Part shown: positions 19,786 to 25,784 of the stretch, one piece after another | How the letters are laid out: each line of letters begins with the position of its first letter | How positions within the stretch are numbered: the stretch's first letter is position 1 | Assembly: GCF_017848645.1 (NCBI RefSeq) | Contig: NZ_JAFEIF010000029.1 | Span: 1 to 33,345 of the forward strand | DNA: 33,345 nucleotides | From: Limnohabitans sp. | Lineage (GTDB): Bacteria; Pseudomonadota; Gammaproteobacteria; Burkholderiales; Burkholderiaceae_C | Reading direction: 5' to 3' | Notes under the pieces: model-generated | Seen by the model: the letters and a program-made list of their open reading frames with translations, nothing else | Databases searched by the model: none | What the model was told of the DNA's origin: nothing | Program-made: the position numbers and the translations under genes

Positions 19786-20574
19786 CTAATTGCCCTGCTG
19801 CCCTGCTGCCCTGCTGCCCTGGTGCGACTGGTAGCGCACCCGGCCGTGGTACGTGAAGGGTGCGGCCTTGCCGACGGCCAGCTTGGTGTCGCGCACAAAG
19901 AGGTGGATGTCGATGCCTAAAGCGGCGTGGCGGATGATTTCGTCGCCGCGTTTGCTGGTCGGGTCGGTGGCGTTCTGGCTTTGCCAGTGAAAGTGCGTGT
20001 CATCGATCCAGTGGTCCATGTACTTGTGCTCGTCAGCCCGGCCTTGTTTGTTGAGCGTGACCAGCAGGATGTGCGCCTTCTTTTGGGCCAGCACCACATG
20101 GCCGACATTCCAATTGCCGGGGTTGTAGGCCTCGTCAAACAGCGCCGGAATGTCTTCGCGCATGAAAGACTCACCGAGCGCCAGATCCAGTGGATCGATG
20201 ATGTTGCGCAGGCGAGCGAGCGTGCGCATGTCGTCGGTGGCCGTCAGGTCTTCGTAGTCCGGGTTGTTGGCTTTCAGAATGTATTGGCCATCGCGGCCCT
20301 TGGTGACCACCCGCAGCAGGTATTGGTTGTCGCCGCTGTCGTCTTGCCGCTCGATGGCCACCACGTTGCCCGTGATCGAGCCTGCACGACTGGGCGTGAT
20401 CAACTCCAGCAGCAAATAGTCACCGTCCAACACCGGGTTTTTGCCACCGTTCATCGAGTTGCCAGAGGGGGGCACCATCTGAAAAGGGCTGTACGTTCGT
20501 ACATGGCGGCAAGCCCAAGTCTTGAGCTTCCAACCCGGCAGGATGCAGTCCGTGGCAAATCCATTCAATTCCAA
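19786..20574 (-). CDS. S24-like plus DUF3427 domain protein, possibly a truncated helicase tail
   Basis: Up to 262 residues from a TTG at 20574; a shorter ATG start is at 20478. Residues ~33-110 look like a LexA/UmuD-type S24 fold (PSGNSMNGGKNPVLDGDYLL, then VVAIERQDD and KANNPDYEDL). The Ser of the dyad is present, but the place of the catalytic Lys seems to be Leu (YLLRVV). Residues ~130-255 match DUF3427 (MREDIPALFDEAYNPGNWNVGHV, FHWQSQNATDP, IHLFVRD, RYQSHQGSR), a domain usually at the C-terminus of large SF2 helicases. No helicase lies upstream. The last residues are encoded by an 8-base tandem repeat that replaces the usual family ending. No good ribosome site is visible, so it could be a decaying remnant or a free-standing regulator. 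Confidence 0.7.
   Translation of the reverse strand: MELNGFATDCILPGWKLKTWACRHVRTYSPFQMVPPSGNSMNGGKNPVLDGDYLLLELITPSRAGSITGNVVAIERQDDSGDNQYLLRVVTKGRDGQYILKANNPDYEDLTATDDMRTLARLRNIIDPLDLALGESFMREDIPALFDEAYNPGNWNVGHVVLAQKKAHILLVTLNKQGRADEHKYMDHWIDDTHFHWQSQNATDPTSKRGDEIIRHAALGIDIHLFVRDTKLAVGKAAPFTYHGRVRYQSHQGSRAAGQQGN
19793..19821. repeat. 8-base tandem repeat (CCCTGCTG, 3.6 copies) at the 3' end of the S24/DUF3427 gene
   Basis: Three full copies of CCCTGCTG plus a partial fourth lie just before the stop codon of the minus-strand gene. The unit is not a multiple of three. Reading it through, gain of one copy would replace the tail by about a dozen other residues, while loss of one copy would open a frame running on for about 75-80 codons. 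Confidence 0.85.
20489..20504. promoter_or_regulatory. LexA-box-like palindrome near the 5' end of the S24/DUF3427 gene
   Basis: CTGTACGTTCGTACAT fits the CTGT-N8-ACAG SOS-box pattern at 7 of 8 fixed positions and contains the perfect palindrome TGTACG-TT-CGTACA. It lies 10 bases upstream of the alternative ATG at 20478, but inside the frame if the TTG at 20574 is used. It could be an operator or chance. Confidence 0.35.
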
Positions 20575-20742
20575 AAAATGGACTCAATTGGGGAGCAATT
20601 AGCAGTAACAGGATGGGTAAGACGGATTTAAATGTTTCAAATATTCACCGACGCTTGAGTCATGAAGACGAGTTTTCATGAAAACAAAGTTAGTATTTGA
20701 ACAATAAGAAGTCAAAATTTAATAAATGCGAAGGGGAGTCAC
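20575..20742. promoter_or_regulatory. AT-rich divergent control region at the head of the defence cassette
   Basis: These 168 bases between the minus-strand S24/DUF3427 gene and the plus-strand macro gene are clearly AT-rich and should hold the promoter of the cassette. The inverted pair tcatgaagacgagttttcatga (20659-20680) is visible. I cannot fix a -35/-10 pair with confidence. Confidence 0.45.
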
Positions 20743-21492
20743 TTGTCATTCATTGACGACAATTTTCTGTTGATGGTCGCTGAAGACATTGTGAGCACTG
20801 ACCTCACAAGTCTGTCGGGTGTGGATGTGGTGGTGACCTCTGTCAACAATCGCCTACGGCATGGTTCTGGTGTCGCTCGGACCGTTAGCCAACTGGCAGG
20901 GCCAGCCTACGACAAAGCATGCGACCGCCTTTTGCGCGCCCGTGATCAAGTGCCCTTGACACTGGGCACTGCACACCTGATGACAGCAGGTAACTTGGCA
21001 CCCCAAGGTGTCAAATACATCGTCAATGCCTGTGCCATGGGTTACACCCCACAAAAGCAAGTCATACCTGCAACGTTCAGAACGCTGACCGGGGCCATCA
21101 TGGCCAGCCTAGATGAGGCAAACAACGCGGGCTGTGAAAGCATTCTGATCCCACTTATGTGCGCTACCTCTGGCGGGTTGTCGGCAGTTGACGCGGCCAA
21201 GTGGACGGTGGAAACGATTTACAAGTGGGCGGCGTACAACCCAGGAGGAAGCCTCAAGCGGGTGTTCTTCAATGGCTACGACTTCAGAGCCGATCAACAC
21301 CATTGCTACGAGCAAGTGTGGCGGGATGCAATGGACTTGCGCATGAAACCACGCCAAGCCAAGCGTTACCTTGAATTGTTGCAAGTCGCGAGGGATGAGT
21401 TGTTGAGGGTTGACTACTTCATGCCATTCACGGTCAATGGCCTAGTTATCGGCAACATAGATGAAGCGCTGCATGCTGGTGGATATAGTTGA
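20743..21492 (+). CDS. Macro-domain (ADP-ribose-binding type) protein, first gene of the cassette
   Basis: A 249-residue protein. Residues 27-48 (VDVVVTSVNNRLRHGSGVAR) match the macro-domain opening, where VNAAN and GGGV usually bind ADP-ribose; here they read TSVNN and GSGV. TAGNLAPQGVKYIVNACAMGY (81-101) and CESILIPLMCATSGG (131-145) complete the fold. A 70-residue helical C-terminal part (DLRMKPRQAKRYLELLQVARDELL) is extra. The start is TTG at 20743, supported by GGGGAG six bases upstream; no ATG suits. Family roles include binding or removal of ADP-ribose from nucleotides, proteins or nucleic acids. The altered loops leave open whether it hydrolyses anything. Its 3' end overlaps the following small ORF by 32 bases. 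Confidence 0.85.
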   Translation: MSFIDDNFLLMVAEDIVSTDLTSLSGVDVVVTSVNNRLRHGSGVARTVSQLAGPAYDKACDRLLRARDQVPLTLGTAHLMTAGNLAPQGVKYIVNACAMGYTPQKQVIPATFRTLTGAIMASLDEANNAGCESILIPLMCATSGGLSAVDAAKWTVETIYKWAAYNPGGSLKRVFFNGYDFRADQHHCYEQVWRDAMDLRMKPRQAKRYLELLQVARDELLRVDYFMPFTVNGLVIGNIDEALHAGGYS

Positions 21493-21613
21493 AGTGGCTG
21501 GCAATGAAGTTGTGATTCGGACAAGCATTTATTCAGAGCACATCACGAATATAAAATTTAACAACAAAACAAAAAGAGCCGGCTTTGCTGTTAGAAAGCA
21601 GGCGATCTTATGA
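21461..21613 (+). CDS. Small ORF (50 codons) bridging the macro and ankyrin-sigma genes
   Basis: An uncalled frame starting ATG at 21461 (an internal ATG is at 21473) inside the end of the macro gene and ending with TGA at 21611-21613, which overlaps the ATG of the next gene as ATGA. The product begins MKRCMLVDIVEVAGNEVVIR and ends RAGFAVRKQAIL. The alternating hydrophobic pattern suggests beta strands, and it is basic near its C-terminus. I recognise no family. Evidence that it is real: it fills the whole gap exactly and shows the same 4-base coupling as later junctions. Against: it is short and has no strong ribosome site. Confidence 0.5.
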   Translation: MKRCMLVDIVEVAGNEVVIRTSIYSEHITNIKFNNKTKRAGFAVRKQAIL

Positions 21614-24294
21614 GCGATACCGTAGAACAACTCAAACCAACGCTGAGCAGCTTCTTCCGAATGGCAGTAATTGCTGGGGTCGAAGGCGCGGTCCGCGTTC
21701 ATATTGAGCGTGGTGATGATCTCAATGCGAGAGATTCAAGTGGTCAGACTCCTCTAATGCTCGCAGCGTCGAGGAACAAGCCACAGATTTGTAGACAGTT
21801 ACTGGAGGCTGGTGCCGACCCGCTTTTGATCGACCAGAAGGGAAACAACGCACTTCTAATCGCCCACACAAAAGGCGCGCTGGAAGTAGCTTTGCTTTTG
21901 GAGGCCGCCTGCGTATCCATTGCTCAAACTCGCATGACAGGTAATGCCTTTGATCTGAACGATGTGCATGCCAATAACGTTTCGCTCAACGGGTTTGCGT
22001 TGCAGTCTGAAAAGATCGAAACGGACATAACGCAAGATCTGAATGCCACAGATCAAAATAAAACTATTGAATGTGCTGTTGTGACGGTTCGCACAGCAAT
22101 GCAGCTGATCGACTTCGATGAAGACGGTGCGATGTTAGACCTTTCAGGCTGGGAAGCCGAAGTTGAACTCGTTATGCCCGATGGCGATCCGATGGTGCTG
22201 AGTAATGCCACAGAAGTTCAAAACGCCATTTCTAAGCACGCCCCAATAGACCGCTCTGTCGATTGGGATGAATACGAGGTATTTTTGCCAGAGCGCGCGT
22301 CGCCGTTGCCTAGAGCAGACGATGCGGAAGCCCGGGAGCGACTGCGTCTCCTCCTCCTGCGAGCGGTCCGCGAAGGGAGCGTACCGAACCAGGCCATAGA
22401 AGACCTGACCATTAACGATGATCAGACGCCAAACATCGATGCCGAAGCATTGCTACGCATGGTCATCAACGATCTGGGCGCGGAGACGGATGAGCGCCAT
22501 GAATATTCAACGCACCATGAAAGCTTCGTGGCGCATGTAGATAAGCGTGAGTCATCAGACGAAGAGCAAATCATCGATGAGGCCATTTCCTTTATCGATG
22601 AACTAGAGTCGGGCCGCAATAACCCATTGCGCCATTACCAGCGCGACTTTCAACGCGGCGCTCTGCTGACTGCCGAAGAAGAAGTGGCCCTTTCTAAAGC
22701 CATGGAGAACGCCATCGATTGTGCTCTGGATGCGTTGGCAATCTCCATCAGTGGTATTGAAGCTGTCATCCAAGCTACTGAATTGGTGAAGACTAAAGAA
22801 AAACCATTGCGATGGATGTCTTCTGGTTCAAGGGGTGATGTCGTCGATATGGGAGTTCAACAAGGTGTTACGAACCCATTCCAGAATGATGACTTTGAGC
22901 AAGACTGGAAGGGCGATAAAGGCTTGGAGATCGAAGCCGATGCCGATGCCAATGAAATTACGCAAGACGATGATTTTTCCGATTTTCTAGCAAATGCGGA
23001 TCGCCTATGGACTATCACCCAAAGGCTGGAAACACCCACCACCTCAAATAACAATGCCATGCGTGAAGCACTGGGCTCATTAGGGTTGTCTGGTGCCTAT
23101 CTTTTGGAACTTGACGAATCAAGAAAGATTTCAGAGATTGAACCAGCCCACGAGCTTCATATTGCGATGAGGGCATATTTGGCCGCTAGAGATCGAATGG
23201 TTGTTGCAAACCTAAAACTGGTTCATTCAATCGCCAAGAAGTACCTCTACAGCGGCATGTCACTGGATGATTTGCTCCAAGAAGGAAACATCGGTCTCTT
23301 AAAGGGTGTTGAACGTTTCAACTGGAGAAGAGGTTTTAGGTTCTCGACTTATGCCACTTGGTGGATACGCCAGCAAGTGAGTCGATACGTCGCAGACAAA
23401 GGTCGGACCATCCGTGTTCCAGTCCATATCCATGAAAAGCTTCAACGGATTGAGCATGCTAGGCGCGACTTTGAAACGGATTACGGTCGAACCCCGGATG
23501 TAGTTGAAATTTCGGAACTTGTGGAGTTGGCGCCACTCAAAGTTGCAGCCTACATGAAGATCGTAGGAGAACCACTGCCAATTCACGAACTCGACATTGA
23601 TAGCATGATCGCCAGTGATGCTCGTGATGAATACACTGCACCGGATCCCATAGACATCGTGGCTGAAAAGGAGCACGTCACAGCGGTTCACAAAATACTT
23701 GCAACGCTGAAGCCTAAAGACGAGCAAATTCTTAGGATGAGATTTGGCATTGGAAAAGGCGATGCCATGACGCTTGATGAGATCGGAACCCAGATGGGCG
23801 TTACGCGAGAGCGCATTAGACAAATCGAATCTAAAGCAATCCGCTACCTGAAAAACCCAGGTCGGCTCGCCGCCTTATTGACTGAACTTAATGGCCCTAA
23901 TACACCTGAGCACCTAAAGGAAGACGAGGAAGCATATGGTTCTTCACATGACCTCGTGGATGAAGCGCAGGTCAAAAAACTAGTGGAGGCACTCACACAC
24001 AAGGCACCACGAAAAAACGTGCATAAACCTTTCCCTATTAAGGTGGGAATTCCAACTTTCGACGTGGAACCAAATGAGCCTGAGACTCGTACAAGTGCAG
24101 TATCAGTTCAGGTCCAGAAGCTACTGGATGAAGCAACAAGGCTTGGTGCATCCGTGCAGTTCGAACCGCAAGGTGCAGGAACTACTATCTGGGTAGATTT
24201 CAGCATTGCTGCAATTACACCACCCCGATCCTTGATTCGGAACTTGGTGTATTCGGGATTTAGTTTGTGGCCTGGTAGGGGTTACTGGAAATGA
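21610..24294 (+). CDS. Ankyrin-repeat protein fused to a complete RpoD-like sigma-70 factor
   Basis: 894 residues. Residues ~16-105 hold two to three ankyrin repeats (SSGQTPLMLAASRNKPQICR, then LLEAGADPLLIDQKGNNALL). Residues ~105-235 are not recognised. Residues ~240-297 resemble sigma region 1.1 (LRLLLLRAVREGSV, then LRMVINDLGAETDE). Region 1.2 is at ~338-391 (NPLRHYQRDFQRGALLTAEE), followed by an acidic non-conserved stretch. Region 2 is at ~525-610 (ANLKLVHSIAKKYLYSGM, FSTYATWWIRQQVSR), region 3 at ~612-685, and region 4 at ~690-755 (VTRERIRQIESKAIRYLKNP). A 135-residue C-terminal tail is unknown. Promoter-contacting residues in 2.4 and 4.2 look conserved, so it probably binds core polymerase and ordinary promoters (inference). 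It is coupled by ATGA to the upstream small ORF and to the GHKL ATPase gene. GC is lower than in the housekeeping genes. Confidence 0.9.
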   Translation: MSDTVEQLKPTLSSFFRMAVIAGVEGAVRVHIERGDDLNARDSSGQTPLMLAASRNKPQICRQLLEAGADPLLIDQKGNNALLIAHTKGALEVALLLEAACVSIAQTRMTGNAFDLNDVHANNVSLNGFALQSEKIETDITQDLNATDQNKTIECAVVTVRTAMQLIDFDEDGAMLDLSGWEAEVELVMPDGDPMVLSNATEVQNAISKHAPIDRSVDWDEYEVFLPERASPLPRADDAEARERLRLLLLRAVREGSVPNQAIEDLTINDDQTPNIDAEALLRMVINDLGAETDERHEYSTHHESFVAHVDKRESSDEEQIIDEAISFIDELESGRNNPLRHYQRDFQRGALLTAEEEVALSKAMENAIDCALDALAISISGIEAVIQATELVKTKEKPLRWMSSGSRGDVVDMGVQQGVTNPFQNDDFEQDWKGDKGLEIEADADANEITQDDDFSDFLANADRLWTITQRLETPTTSNNNAMREALGSLGLSGAYLLELDESRKISEIEPAHELHIAMRAYLAARDRMVVANLKLVHSIAKKYLYSGMSLDDLLQEGNIGLLKGVERFNWRRGFRFSTYATWWIRQQVSRYVADKGRTIRVPVHIHEKLQRIEHARRDFETDYGRTPDVVEISELVELAPLKVAAYMKIVGEPLPIHELDIDSMIASDARDEYTAPDPIDIVAEKEHVTAVHKILATLKPKDEQILRMRFGIGKGDAMTLDEIGTQMGVTRERIRQIESKAIRYLKNPGRLAALLTELNGPNTPEHLKEDEEAYGSSHDLVDEAQVKKLVEALTHKAPRKNVHKPFPIKVGIPTFDVEPNEPETRTSAVSVQVQKLLDEATRLGASVQFEPQGAGTTIWVDFSIAAITPPRSLIRNLVYSGFSLWPGRGYWK

Positions 24295-25784
24295 CACAGA
24301 AAACGCGCAGTGCGCCGCCACGAGCGGCGGCCATGCTCGAATCACTTCGGGGGCTTGGCTATTCCACCGCCGCCTCGTTGGCTGACATCGTCGACAACAG
24401 CATTTCCGCAGGCGGGACCGAAGTACGCATCGAGTTCGTCTGGGACGGCGCACATAGCCGAATCACCATACTTGACGATGGGCGCGGCATGGATGATGGC
24501 GAGCTTGAGAGCGCGCTGCGACTTGGCGACAAAAATCCGCTCGACGCTCGCGAAGCCCGCGATCTTGGCCGCTTCGGCATGGGACTTAAAACTGCGTCAT
24601 TCGCCCAGTGCCGCAGACTCACGGTCGCTTCCGTCAAAGACGGAGCGCAAAGCTGCCTGCGTTGGGATTTGGAAGAATTGGCCTCTCGGCCCGACAGCGA
24701 TTGGCTGCTTTTCGAGGGTCCAGCCAAAGGCTCCAACCCCTACTTGGCCCCTTTGAAAGGCAAGCGTTCGGGCACTCTGGTTTTGTGGGAGTTGATGGAC
24801 CGCATAGTCTCCGACGGATACACCGCCGACGACTTCAACGACTTGGTCGACAACGTCGAATCCCATCTGGCCATGGTCTTTCATCGCCTTATTCAAGGGC
24901 CGCGTGCCAAATTCAAACTTCTTTTGAATGGCCAAGCAGTAGCGCCCTGGGACCCATTCATGATGGGGCACCCCGCCAAGCCATGGTCGTCTCCAACCAC
25001 TAATCACTCCACCGAATACGGCTCCATTGCCGTACAGTGCCATGTCCTGCCGCACCGAGATAGGTTGACCCCCGCCGAATTTGAAGACAACGGCGGCCCG
25101 GCTGGCTGGACCGCGCAGCAGGGCTTCTATGTCTACCGCAACGAACGGCTACTTGTGGCTGGCGGCTGGCTTGGCCTTGGCAATGCCCGAGCATGGAATC
25201 GAGAAGAGGCCCATCGCTTGGCCCGCATCCGTATCGACATCCCTAATACGGCGGATGCCGATTGGAAAATCGACGTTCGAAAATCGACCGCTCGCCCTCC
25301 TGTATCACTCCGACCTTGGCTTATGGCCCTGGCTGAAAACACCCGCGAGAAGGCTCGTCGAGTATTCGCCTTTCGCGGAACACCCGCGCCCTCGCAAGGT
25401 AATGTCCCGATCGAACAAGCATGGCGCGCCGAACGAGTGAAAGCGGGCATTCGGTATCGGATTGAAGAGACCCATCCATCGGTCGCCGCCGTGCTGGCCA
25501 AAGCTGGAGCTCTTGGGCCGCTGGTCAAGTCTATGCTCCGCGTGATCGAGGAAACGGTGCCGGTGCAACGCATCTGGCTCGACACCGCCGAAAACAAAGA
25601 AACGCCGCGCACCGGCTTCGAAGGCGAGCCTAACGAGGCCGTCGTCGAGGTAGCCCAAGTGCTCTTCGACGACCTCTTGGAGCGCAAGGGGCTGTCGATC
25701 GAAGAGGCCCGCAAGTCCTTGCTACGCACAGAACCCTTCCAAAAATACCCCGCGCTCGTCGCAAAACTGGGACTGGATAAATGA
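24291..25784 (+). CDS. MORC/MutL-like GHKL ATPase of a restriction-type defence cassette
   Basis: 497 residues. The GHKL ATP-binding motifs are all near the N-terminus: N box LADIVDNSISAG (30-41), G1 DDGRGMDDGEL (62-72), G2 LGRFGMGLKTAS (92-103). The rest is a transducer-like domain (IRIDIPNTADADWKIDVRKS) and a helical C-terminus. Family knowledge: this group of ATPases, related to MutL and eukaryotic MORC, sits next to Z1 helicases, nucleases and AIPR proteins in predicted restriction-modification-like loci and is thought to clamp or remodel DNA. Starts by ATGA overlap with the sigma gene and ends by ATGA overlap with the Z1 gene. GC is visibly higher than in the sigma gene. Confidence 0.92.
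   Translation: MTQKTRSAPPRAAAMLESLRGLGYSTAASLADIVDNSISAGGTEVRIEFVWDGAHSRITILDDGRGMDDGELESALRLGDKNPLDAREARDLGRFGMGLKTASFAQCRRLTVASVKDGAQSCLRWDLEELASRPDSDWLLFEGPAKGSNPYLAPLKGKRSGTLVLWELMDRIVSDGYTADDFNDLVDNVESHLAMVFHRLIQGPRAKFKLLLNGQAVAPWDPFMMGHPAKPWSSPTTNHSTEYGSIAVQCHVLPHRDRLTPAEFEDNGGPAGWTAQQGFYVYRNERLLVAGGWLGLGNARAWNREEAHRLARIRIDIPNTADADWKIDVRKSTARPPVSLRPWLMALAENTREKARRVFAFRGTPAPSQGNVPIEQAWRAERVKAGIRYRIEETHPSVAAVLAKAGALGPLVKSMLRVIEETVPVQRIWLDTAENKETPRTGFEGEPNEAVVEVAQVLFDDLLERKGLSIEEARKSLLRTEPFQKYPALVAKLGLDK

Noticed and set aside
21528..21555. Promoter-like TTTATT-16-TATAAA upstream of the sigma gene
   Set aside because: The -35 is poor, and the site lies within the putative small ORF and a tightly coupled gene string; AT-rich DNA makes such matches common. 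An internal promoter is not excluded.
23299..23823. 174-codon minus-strand frame inside the sigma region
   Set aside because: It overlaps the most conserved sigma regions 2-4 on the plus strand and has no recognisable family.
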